This document shows positions 45,787 through 52,806 of a stretch of 64,000 bases of DNA, in pieces (within the stretch, counting starts at the first letter, position 1; each line of letters opens with the position of its first letter). The DNA is from Bifidobacterium sp. ESL0790. GTDB taxonomy: Bacteria > Actinomycetota > Actinomycetes > Actinomycetales > Bifidobacteriaceae. The stretch is from positions 1,240,001 through 1,304,000 of the forward strand of contig NZ_CP113915.1 in the NCBI RefSeq assembly GCF_029395435.1, read 5' to 3'. The position numbers and the translations under genes were made by a program. A model generated the notes under the pieces. It worked only from the letters and a program-made list of their open reading frames with translations, was not told the DNA's origin and made no database searches.

Positions 45787-46164
45787 TCACTTGGCTTTCT
45801 TGTAGGCCTGCTCGAGCATATCCATCAGGTCGATGAGCGGGATGTCGGCCGCCTTGGCAGCCACACCCACCTGGCGCAGGGCGTTGCGCACCTGGCCGGT
45901 GAGCTTCTTCTTCATCCGCGCATCGCCCTTTTCGGCGACGAACGAACCCTTGCCCTGCATGTTGACGACGATGCCCTCGTCGGCCAGCTCGTTATACGCT
46001 CGCGTGACCGTCAGCACGGAGACACGCAGCTCGCGGGCCAGCTTGCGCAGACTCGGCAACGGGTCGCCGCCCTTGAGCTCGCCGGCCAGCACCGCCCCGC
46101 GAATCTGGCGTTTGATTTGCTCGTATATCGGTTCTCCGGACACGGATGAGATGATCAGCTTCAT
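45787..46164 (-). CDS. GntR-family (YtrA-type) transcriptional regulator of the ABC operon
   Basis: 125 aa. N-terminal winged helix of the GntR family: PIYEQIKRQIRGAVLAGELK, LPSLRKLARELRVSVLTVTR, AYNELADEGIVVNMQGKGSF. The short C-terminus (about 50 residues, two helices) is typical of the YtrA subfamily, whose genes sit at the head of ABC-transporter operons and repress them. PmtR of S. aureus is of this type. The dyad at 46234-46257 is its probable operator. Confidence 0.93.
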   Translation of the reverse strand: MKLIISSVSGEPIYEQIKRQIRGAVLAGELKGGDPLPSLRKLARELRVSVLTVTRAYNELADEGIVVNMQGKGSFVAEKGDARMKKKLTGQVRNALRQVGVAAKAADIPLIDLMDMLEQAYKKAK

Positions 46165-46233
46165 CTATGCCCCTTTCTGTTCATTGCATCCAGTAAAGCC
46201 ATCGCAGATATCCTACAACCAACACTGACTTAA

Positions 46234-46274
46234 CTGTTACATAACACTATATAACAGATAAATCAACTGTGCAA
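46234..46274 (-). promoter_or_regulatory. Promoter and 24-bp operator dyad of the GntR/ABC operon
   Basis: Minus strand: -35 TTGCAC (46269-46274), exactly 17 bp, -10 TATAGT (46246-46251). A dyad at 46234-46257 has outer arms CTGTTA/TAACAG extending to CTGTTA-x-ATA and TAT-x-TAACAG, and covers the -10 box, the classic place for a repressor. A further half-site (ATAACAG) is at 46283-46289. It lies 70-110 bp upstream of the gntR start. Confidence 0.8.
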
Positions 46275-46371
46275 CTCGTCACCATAACAGTTGTGTCGTG
46301 AATCTTCGTTTGTTTCCTATCGTTCGCTGCCAACTCAGCGACAGGAAACCTACAAGAGGCTATTCGGGATT

Positions 46372-47031
46372 TCACAGCTTTCTGGGAGCATCGGCGAAAT
46401 CCGCGATGAGACCATCGGCGGCCTCGCGAATCGCGGGACGGTCGGCGAGCGAATAGTCGTCCTCCATCGCCCAGACATGCATGCCGGCGGACCTCGCGGC
46501 CTTCACCGCCACCAGCAGGTCCTCGAACACCGTGCAATCCTGCGCGGCGACTCCTAGACGCGAGGCGGCGGCCAGATAGACCTCGGGACTGTGTTTGCTC
46601 CGCGCGTCGGTGTCCTCCACGCTGATCACCACGTCAAAAAACCGCCGGATGCCCACATGCTCCATGCCGATCCCGCGGACCTGCGGCGAGAGCGAAGTGG
46701 CCACCGCCAGGCGCGCGCCGCTCGACTTCAGATAGTCCAGATATTCGACCGCGTGCGGCTTGGCCTCGACGGTATGGCCGTAGGCCTCGAGCACCATCGA
46801 ATCCCACAGCTTGGTGAGTTCGGCGGGAGTGTCGTCCAAGCCGTAATGTTCGATCGTATAGCGGGCCACCTCATCGGGACGCATCGCGTTGACGATGCCC
46901 ATGTAGTCGTCGGTGAGCTCGATGTCGCGGCTGCGGAAGAAGTCGACGTCGACCTGGTGCCACACGTCCATGGAGTCAAGAAGAGTCCCGTCCAAATCAA
47001 AGATGGCTGCTTTGCCTTCGTTCGTCCCCAT
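46372..47031 (-). CDS. HAD-superfamily phosphatase (beta-phosphoglucomutase/phosphatase-like)
   Basis: 219 aa from the ATG at 47031 preceded by GAGGAAGAG; the frame runs upstream into a palindrome and is not supported there. HAD motif I is AAIFDLDGTLLDSMDVWHQV; motif II is in ARLAVATSLS; the motif III/IV region is SKHSPEVYLAAASRLG...CTVFEDLLVAVKAA. Motif III has His-Ser-Pro where most have Lys-Pro, with a Lys just before. A helical cap domain follows motif I (class C1). Likely a sugar-phosphate phosphatase or mutase; the substrate is open. Confidence 0.88.
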   Translation of the reverse strand: MGTNEGKAAIFDLDGTLLDSMDVWHQVDVDFFRSRDIELTDDYMGIVNAMRPDEVARYTIEHYGLDDTPAELTKLWDSMVLEAYGHTVEAKPHAVEYLDYLKSSGARLAVATSLSPQVRGIGMEHVGIRRFFDVVISVEDTDARSKHSPEVYLAAASRLGVAAQDCTVFEDLLVAVKAARSAGMHVWAMEDDYSLADRPAIREAADGLIADFADAPRKL

Positions 47032-47059
47032 CTCTTCCTCCTCTATCAACACGGTGTCG

Positions 47060-47144
47060 CTGGTGGTTGGCATAGACGATGTTCGGGACACTCAAGGCCG
47101 TTCGGCCAAGCCTACGCCCGAACATCGTCTATGCCAACCACCAG
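47060..47144. repeat. Long palindrome, family member 1 (28-bp perfect stem)
   Basis: Arms 47060-47087 and 47117-47144 pair perfectly over 28 bp (GGTTGGCATAGACGATGTTC is the main part of the left arm). The 29-nt loop has the core GGCCG-TT-CGGCC. It lies 20 bp upstream of the HAD gene's ribosome site. Arms and core are related to the two palindromes at 60567-60651 and 60726-60809. Confidence 0.85.
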
Positions 47145-47425
47145 CTCATGTTACAGGAAACTGACCGTACTCACTTGCGCAAAGATCACGGCCTGGAGCG
47201 GATAAATAATATTTGAGAAATCTATCTTCACGGTTTTATAATGTTGTAGCTATAAATCGATAATTTTAAATTAAAATCACTTAACTTGTATCTTCCTCCA
47301 TCATCAACCACGCCAAACAAGTCAGCAAGGACCCGAACGGCAAGAACTGGTAGCTGGCAATCTCGGCAGAGAGGGAGAAGGTGGAAGTGCCCGACGCAGG
47401 TCGCCCGGCGCCGGGCCGGCTCTAA
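47145..47425. other. AT-rich intergenic stretch with a possible gene remnant
   Basis: 47190-47285 is strongly AT-rich. From 47293 to 47349 one plus-strand frame reads SSIINHAKQVSKDPNGKNW then stop. This looks like the end of a degraded protein, but nothing upstream in frame supports a gene. No other feature is seen. Confidence 0.3.
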
Positions 47426-47590
47426 CTATTGCCTGCGGCACCTCCAGATGACGATCAGCCCGCAACCGACAACGATCACGAGCAGCACGTCCACCACCGC
47501 GTTATCCGCGTTGGCCGACAGAACGACGGCCAGCGCCACGATGGCCTGGATGGCCTCGGGGTAGTCAGAACCCTTTCTATTTTGGGACAT
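47426..47590 (-). CDS. Small single-span membrane protein (54 aa), unknown function
   Basis: Start ATG at 47590 preceded by AGAAGGACATATT; stop TAG at 47426-47428. The sequence opens MSQNRKGSDYPEAIQAIVAL, continues AVVLSANADNAVVDVLLVIV and ends VGCGLIVIWRCRRQ: hydrophobic helices and a positive tail, as expected for a small inner-membrane protein with the tail inside. It is below the usual gene-length cut-off. The good ribosome site and amphipathic/hydrophobic composition support it; without homologues it remains tentative. Confidence 0.5.
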   Translation of the reverse strand: MSQNRKGSDYPEAIQAIVALAVVLSANADNAVVDVLLVIVVGCGLIVIWRCRRQ

Positions 47591-47750
47591 AATATGTCCT
47601 TCTGCTTATGCCACGCCACGACGGGCGCGGCGAGGTCGATACGGCCGGAAAGCCGCACGGTCGTACAAGCTTTGGTGAGGAGCTTGACGGCAGGACTCAT
47701 CCTATCGTGAAATGGGTATATATATCCCGGCTGATGATATACTGGGTTTG

Positions 47751-47820
47751 TCCGTTACGGGGGTGACTCACCGGAATCTAGCTGGCCCATAAAGCTTTTA
47801 CCCGTTGAGGCCGTGACGGA
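47751..47820. other. Possible structured RNA or regulatory element
   Basis: A closing stem TCCGTTACGG (47751-47760) with CCGTGACGGA (47811-47820), ten pairs including one G-U, encloses 50 nt with further short complementarities (GGTGACTCACC; AGCTGG...). It sits between the recN hairpin and the small membrane gene. It does not match any riboswitch I know. Confidence 0.2.
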
Positions 47821-47856
47821 TTGGGGTGTCTATTCCATCCCACTGCTTATGCCGCT

Positions 47857-47888
47857 GGCCCCGATGTTTGACAACGAACATCGGGGCC
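47857..47888 (-). terminator. Hairpin after recN
   Basis: Perfect 12-bp stem GGCCCCGATGTT (47857-47868) with 47877-47888, loop of 8 nt, 55 bp beyond the recN stop. No T-run on the minus strand, so an intrinsic-like or stabilising hairpin. Confidence 0.55.
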
Positions 47889-47943
47889 GAGGTGTATCAC
47901 ACCGCGAGTCAGCGCCGACAGCGGCCAACCAGACGCATTACTT

Positions 47944-49794
47944 TTACAGCTTGCTTGAATCCAGGAGTTCCCGGGCGTGGTCCAAGGAGGTTTCGGACTC
48001 GCTGCCGGAGAGCATGCGGGCGATCTCGTGGACGCGGGGCTCGCCGGTCACCTCGGTGACCGTGGTCTCGACCATCGGGCTTTCGCCCTCGGTCTTGGCT
48101 GCCTTTGGCTTCACGGTCGAACCCTTGCCAGCGGTGCCTTTGGCAACGACGAACTGGGTGCCGGCCCACGAGGCGACCTGGGCCAGGTGGGTGACGACTA
48201 TGACCTGCGAGCTCTGGGCGAGACGGGCGAGTCTGCGGCCCAGCTCGACGGCGGCCTTGCCACCGACGCCGGCGTCCACCTCGTCGAAAATGAACGTCAT
48301 GTCGGACGACGCCGACGAATCGGAACGCTTCTCCGCGGCCGAAAGCTCGAGGGCGAGCATCAAACGGCTCAGCTCGCCGCCGGACGCGCTCTTGCCCATG
48401 GGCAGACGGGGCGAACCCGGGAACGGGGTGAACAGGAACTCGATATCATCGCAGCCGCTGGCGTCCAAAGGCCAAGTGGCCGAACGACGGACATCAGTGT
48501 CGGAAGCAGAAGTAGCAGAAGCTGTGCCAGTACCAGCACCATCCCGCGGCTTGACCAAAATCTCGAGCTTCGCTCCAGCCATCGCCAGCGACTTGAGTTC
48601 ACGAGTGACGGTTTCGGCCAGATCAGAAGCGGCGGTCTTGCGTTTGACATCCAGCGCCCGCGCGGCTTTCAATGCCTTGTTGAACGCGGCCTGGCGTTCC
48701 TTGCGCAGCTCGTCCACCTTCTCCGGCGAGGCGTCCAGATCCTCGACTTCGAAAACGGCCTTGTCTCGCCAAGCAATGACGTCCTCCAGCTCAGGCCCCC
48801 AACGCCGCGTCAGCTCGTCAAGCTCGTGGATGCGCGAGTTGATGGCGTCGAGGCCCTCGTCGCTCACGTCCTCGTCGACCTCGTTGGACAAGGAGAAGAC
48901 GATATCCGAAAGGTCGGCGTTGAGCGATTCCAAACGGTCGGCAACCTCGCCGAACGCCTCCCCCGCGTGGATGGTGCGCAACGCCTGGATGGCGTGGGTG
49001 ATGGCGTCCGAGGCCCCGGTCGAATCCGAATCGGCGTCGACCTGCGAGGCGTCGAGCGCGGAAAGGGCGGAGCCCACACCCTTGGCGATCTCGGTGGAAT
49101 GCTCGATGCGCGAGCGCTTCTCCTTGAGCTCCTGTTCTTCTCCCGGTTTGGGGTCGACGGCGTTGATCTGCTTGATTGAGTCACGCAGGTAATCCGCGCG
49201 CTGCCGCGCCGAAGCCTCCTGCCCGCTCAGTTTGGACAGATGCTCGTCGATCTCTTGCAACGCGGCCCAGGCGGCCCGATAATCCGCGAGCTCCTTGTCG
49301 TCGTCGGCGACCATGTCGAGGAACTCCCGCTGGCGCGCCGTCGAGGCGATACGCAGCTGGTCGGCCTGCCCGTGGATCGTCACCAGCTCACGCGCCACAT
49401 TGCCCAGCACCGAGCGGGGCACGCTATGACCGCATAAAACCGCACGCGAGCGCCCGGAAGCCGGCACCGTCCTTGTCAAAAAAAGCTCGATATGCCCGGC
49501 CTCGTCAGGGTCGGGGTCGCCTTCGTCATCGTCGGCGAGCACGCCAGAATCCCTCACCAGTTCAGCCGCCACACCGTTCGGGTCGACGTCGAACACGCCC
49601 TGCGCCCAGGCCTTCTCCGCCTTGGGCGCGATGCGTGCCACCTTGGCGGATTCGCCGGAAATCATGCGCACCGCGCTCAGGAGCATGGACTTGCCCGCGC
49701 CGGTCTCGCCGGTTATGGCGGTCATCCCCTTGCCGGGCCGCAGCATCGCGGCGCGAATCGGCCCCAGATTGCGGACCTCAAGCTCCTCCAACAT
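47944..49794 (-). CDS. recN: DNA repair protein RecN
   Basis: SMC-like ATPase that helps bring ends together in double-strand break repair. 616 aa. Walker A GETGAGKSMLLSAV, the ABC-like signature SASGGELSRLMLALELSAAE and Walker B TFIFDEVDAGVGGKAAVELG with the switch QVIVVTHLAQVASWAGTQFV are all present; the middle is coiled coil. Its first base overlaps the last of the nadK stop (TGATG). No clear LexA box is seen upstream. Confidence 0.96.
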   Translation of the reverse strand: MLEELEVRNLGPIRAAMLRPGKGMTAITGETGAGKSMLLSAVRMISGESAKVARIAPKAEKAWAQGVFDVDPNGVAAELVRDSGVLADDDEGDPDPDEAGHIELFLTRTVPASGRSRAVLCGHSVPRSVLGNVARELVTIHGQADQLRIASTARQREFLDMVADDDKELADYRAAWAALQEIDEHLSKLSGQEASARQRADYLRDSIKQINAVDPKPGEEQELKEKRSRIEHSTEIAKGVGSALSALDASQVDADSDSTGASDAITHAIQALRTIHAGEAFGEVADRLESLNADLSDIVFSLSNEVDEDVSDEGLDAINSRIHELDELTRRWGPELEDVIAWRDKAVFEVEDLDASPEKVDELRKERQAAFNKALKAARALDVKRKTAASDLAETVTRELKSLAMAGAKLEILVKPRDGAGTGTASATSASDTDVRRSATWPLDASGCDDIEFLFTPFPGSPRLPMGKSASGGELSRLMLALELSAAEKRSDSSASSDMTFIFDEVDAGVGGKAAVELGRRLARLAQSSQVIVVTHLAQVASWAGTQFVVAKGTAGKGSTVKPKAAKTEGESPMVETTVTEVTGEPRVHEIARMLSGSESETSLDHARELLDSSKL

Positions 49795-50942
49795 CAGTCT
49801 CCACCTCCATCGCGGCTCGCGTCGCCACCTTTGGCATGGCCTTTCACGTTGTCATCATTACCGTCTTGCTTATCACGGCCATCACGACTGTCACCGTCAC
49901 CACCGCTACGGCCACCGCCGTCACCACCACCAGCTTCGCCGTCACCGGTCCTGCGCAGATATTCCAAGTATCCGTCGTCCCCGGCGTACCTCGGCGGCCG
50001 TTGCGCCAACGATTCCTTGTCCTCGCCCTTGGCGATAACCTGCTCGCGCTGGCGTTCCTCGCGACGCGCCCGCTCGCGCAGGCTGACGCTGGGCAGGTTG
50101 AATTTCTTGACCAGCCTGCTGGTGAACGGCACGCCCGAAAGACTCGCCAGGCGCAGGGTCAACGACGAGAAATGCACGGTGATGCGCGAGCCCCGCGACA
50201 CGGTCATCTTGCGCCTGCCGTCGCAGCAGATGCTGCCGTCGGTGATGGAGTCGGGCAGGATGTCCACCGAAAAGGTGGAGCCGTCGCCGATGACGAGCGG
50301 GCGGGTGAACAGCGCGTGGGCGGCCAGCGGGATGAGCTGCAGGGCCTTGACGTTGGGCCAGATGATGGGTCCGCCGGCGGAGAACGCGTAGGCGGTGGAT
50401 CCCGTGGGTGTGGAGACGACCACGCCGTCGCAGCCGAACGAGCTGGTCTCCACCCCGTCCACGCCCACGGAAAGCTCGATCATATGGTCGCGGTCGTCCT
50501 GCTGGATGGCGATATCGTTCAGCGCCCAGTCGGAGGCGACCACCTCGCCGCGAGGCGAGAGCACGGAGACGCTGGCGAGCATGCGCTCGTCGATGGAGTA
50601 ATCATGGTCGGCCACGCGCCTGATGGCCTCGCTCAGCTGGAAGCTCTCGAACTCGGCGAGGAAGCCGACGTGCCCCAGGTTCACACCGAGGATGGGCACT
50701 CCGGTGCCGTGCACCAGTTCCGCGGCGCCAAGAATCGTGCCGTCGCCACCGAGCACCACGACGATCTCGGTGTCGTCGTCGACGTGGGGCGCGGGCTCGC
50801 CGAATTTCGGCGGTTTGAGCTCGTCGATCATGGTGATCTCGAAGCCGACATGACGCAGCTGCTCGACCGCCTCGCGCACCACGAGGCTGGTTTCGCGCAA
50901 CCGGGTGTGGGTCACCACCACCGCATGCCTTCTTTTCGCCAT
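49794..50942 (-). CDS. nadK: NAD kinase with a Gly/Asp/Arg-rich C-terminal tail
   Basis: 382 aa from the ATG at 50942 (AAAGGCGCGTC upstream). The catalytic VVLGGDGTILGAAELVHGTG, GVNLGHVGFLAEFE, LNDIAIQQ (replacing the usual NE/D) and STPTGSTAYAFSAGGPIIWP identify the enzyme, which makes NADP. The last 60 or so residues are a repeated G/D/R/S tail (EAGGGDGGGRSGGDGDSRDG) not found in other NAD kinases. Followed directly by recN, as in mycobacteria. Confidence 0.95.
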   Translation of the reverse strand: MAKRRHAVVVTHTRLRETSLVVREAVEQLRHVGFEITMIDELKPPKFGEPAPHVDDDTEIVVVLGGDGTILGAAELVHGTGVPILGVNLGHVGFLAEFESFQLSEAIRRVADHDYSIDERMLASVSVLSPRGEVVASDWALNDIAIQQDDRDHMIELSVGVDGVETSSFGCDGVVVSTPTGSTAYAFSAGGPIIWPNVKALQLIPLAAHALFTRPLVIGDGSTFSVDILPDSITDGSICCDGRRKMTVSRGSRITVHFSSLTLRLASLSGVPFTSRLVKKFNLPSVSLRERARREERQREQVIAKGEDKESLAQRPPRYAGDDGYLEYLRRTGDGEAGGGDGGGRSGGDGDSRDGRDKQDGNDDNVKGHAKGGDASRDGGGD

Positions 50943-51193
50943 GACGCGCCTTTCGTTTATGCCAAACACCCACAATCCTATCCGAACACCGTCACAAAGC
51001 CATGCCCGCAACCATGTTCACTGGTGGGCAAAAGCGGCCCTTCCGCGGCGCGATCGCTAGGATTCCCGGCAATCCCCCACCACGTCCACAAGATGCATCC
51101 ACAAGATACGTCCACAAGGCCTTGGCTCTGATCCCGATTGCTTGTATGACTGGAACCACACACGGCCCGTGGCCGATTTTGAGAGGAGGAATC

Positions 51194-51889
51194 ATGAACC
51201 TGAACACGTTCGGCGGCGTCATCAAGGCCGGCCATTACGACGTCATCATCGCGCATGGCACCTCCACGCTCGAGCCCGGCGTCAGGTTCCGCACACTGGT
51301 CATCCATGGGGTGGTCGACACGGCGGAATGCGTGGGAGGCGCCGTGGTCTTCGACTCGGGGATGCTCACCTGCTCAGGCGACGTGGATGTCGAAGATATC
51401 CAGGGCCACGGGCGCTGCCATGTGGCGGGCGGGCTTCGGTGCGAGACGATGCGGTTCATCGGCGAGATGAACGTGAATGGCGGCCTGCGCTGCCGGGGCG
51501 CGCTGCGCATCGTCGGGTACGCGCACGCCTCGAGCATCGCCGCGCGGGAGGGTCTCAAGCTCGTCGGCCGTGGCGAGTCTCCCCTGCTGCGCGCCCACCA
51601 TATCGTGGTCAAACCGATACGAAGCGCCATGTTCGAGCGTTTTGGCATGCGCGACTATATCGGCAAAAGCGAGATACACAGCGCGGAGGCGCATAGCGTG
51701 CGGCTCTGGAACTGCGATTGCGGCAAGATAACGGCCGAGAACGTGCAGCTCAATGCCCACACAAGTGCCAAGGAGGTGATCTATGGCAACGATCTGAACT
51801 ACGACCGCTCCTCGAACGTCATCATGATGCGGCGCGTCCGCGACGATGAGGGCGAGCGGGATGTCGAGGCTCAGCGCAAGGTGGCGTAA
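51194..51889 (+). CDS. Bactofilin-like polymer-forming protein (tentative)
   Basis: 231 aa from the ATG at 51194 behind GAGAGGAGGA. The body is a series of short beta-strands with Gly turns spaced about 6-8 residues (RTLVIHGVVDTAECVGGAVV, CSGDVDVEDIQGHGRCHVAG, GEMNVNGGLRCRGALRIVGY), the pattern of bactofilin-type right-handed beta-helices. No signal or membrane segment. It lies opposite to, and splits, the tyrS-to-recN run; its 3' end overlaps tlyA by 19 bp tail to tail. The function in this organism is unknown. Confidence 0.75.
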   Translation: MNLNTFGGVIKAGHYDVIIAHGTSTLEPGVRFRTLVIHGVVDTAECVGGAVVFDSGMLTCSGDVDVEDIQGHGRCHVAGGLRCETMRFIGEMNVNGGLRCRGALRIVGYAHASSIAAREGLKLVGRGESPLLRAHHIVVKPIRSAMFERFGMRDYIGKSEIHSAEAHSVRLWNCDCGKITAENVQLNAHTSAKEVIYGNDLNYDRSSNVIMMRRVRDDEGERDVEAQRKVA

Positions 51890-52629
51890 AGCAGGTATTC
51901 GATGTTGCCGTGGGTTCCGGCGATGGGTGAGACGTCGGTGCGCCGCACGTCGAATCCGTTGTCCGCCGCGCACGAGACCACACGTCGCAAGGCCTCCTGA
52001 CGCTCGTTGTCGTCTTCGACGATGCCGTTCTTGCCCAGGTGGCCACGGCCGACCTCGAACTGCGGTTTGACCAGCAGCACCACATCGGCCTTCGGCGCCG
52101 CCACACGGGCGATGACGGGGATGACGAAGGTCAACGAGATGAAGGACACGTCGGAGACGACCAGCTGGGGCCTGAACGGCAGGTCGTCGACGGCGACGTC
52201 GCGGATGTTGACGCCGCTCATCTCGATGATGCGCGGGTCGTCGGCGATACGGGGGTCGAGCTGGCCATGCCCCACGTCGAGGGCGATCACCTGGCTGGCT
52301 CCCCCACGCAGCAGCACGTCGCAGAACCCGCCGGTCGACGCGCCGATGTCGAGGCATTGCTTGCCTTGCGGGCCGTTGAGACCATCGGCCGCGAAACATT
52401 CGAACGCGCCCTTGAGCTTGTAGGCGCCGCGCGAGACATAGTCGTCGCCTTTGTCGACGCGCAGATTGGCTGAGATATCGACGTGGGTGGACGGCTTGCG
52501 CATGATTTCGCCGTCGACCAGCACATGTCCGTCGCGAATGAGGCGCTGGGCCTGGGAACGGCTGTGCGCGAGGCCCTGATCCGCGATGAGGGTGTCAAGC
52601 CGCTCCGTCGGTTGTTCTTCGGCGTTCAC
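51871..52629 (-). CDS. tlyA: 16S/23S rRNA (cytidine-2'-O)-methyltransferase TlyA
   Basis: 252 aa; starts with GTG whose bases overlap the small upstream gene's stop (GTGA). An N-terminal S4 RNA-binding domain (ERLDTLIADQGLAHSRSQAQ, RLIRDGHVLVDGE) precedes an FtsJ-like methyltransferase: KQCLDIGASTGGFCDVLLRG is the SAM-binding motif, then IALDVGHGQLDPRIADDPRI and DVSFISLTFVIPVI. In mycobacteria TlyA methylation makes ribosomes sensitive to capreomycin. Confidence 0.95.
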   Translation of the reverse strand: MNAEEQPTERLDTLIADQGLAHSRSQAQRLIRDGHVLVDGEIMRKPSTHVDISANLRVDKGDDYVSRGAYKLKGAFECFAADGLNGPQGKQCLDIGASTGGFCDVLLRGGASQVIALDVGHGQLDPRIADDPRIIEMSGVNIRDVAVDDLPFRPQLVVSDVSFISLTFVIPVIARVAAPKADVVLLVKPQFEVGRGHLGKNGIVEDDNERQEALRRVVSCAADNGFDVRRTDVSPIAGTHGNIEYLLYATLR

Positions 52630-52805
52630 TCCTCGTTCAGCTCACGCTTCAGGCCGGAAAGGACGGAACGGAAGGACTCGATCCTCTCCTCGTCGTCCTG
52701 CTCGTCGAGATGCTCCAGTTCCGGGTAGCGTTCGCAAAGCTTTTCGACCGGGGTCGCCTGTGGCTCGTTCATGGCATCGGTGGATGTGGTTTCATTGTCG
52801 GACAT
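52626..52805 (-). CDS. Small acidic protein conserved between HAD-IIA and tlyA
   Basis: 59 aa: MSDNETTSTDAMNEPQATPV followed by EKLCERYPELEHLDEQDDEE and a short helix ending LKRELNEE. One base follows the HAD stop, and four bases overlap tlyA, so it is translated within the operon. A short hypothetical protein occupies the same place in the M. tuberculosis order (Rv1692-Rv1693-tlyA). No known domain; it may form an alpha-helical hairpin. Confidence 0.8.
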   Translation of the reverse strand: MSDNETTSTDAMNEPQATPVEKLCERYPELEHLDEQDDEERIESFRSVLSGLKRELNEE

Positions 52806-52806
52806 C

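Noticed and set aside
47060-47144. LexA box (CGAAC/GTTCG half-sites in the palindrome)
   Set aside because: The half-sites are separated by a 30-nt loop, not the four bases of the actinobacterial SOS box.
47286-47564. 92-residue plus-strand frame
   Set aside because: Thr/Ser/Arg-rich, no ribosome site, and it lies antisense to the better-supported 54-residue gene.
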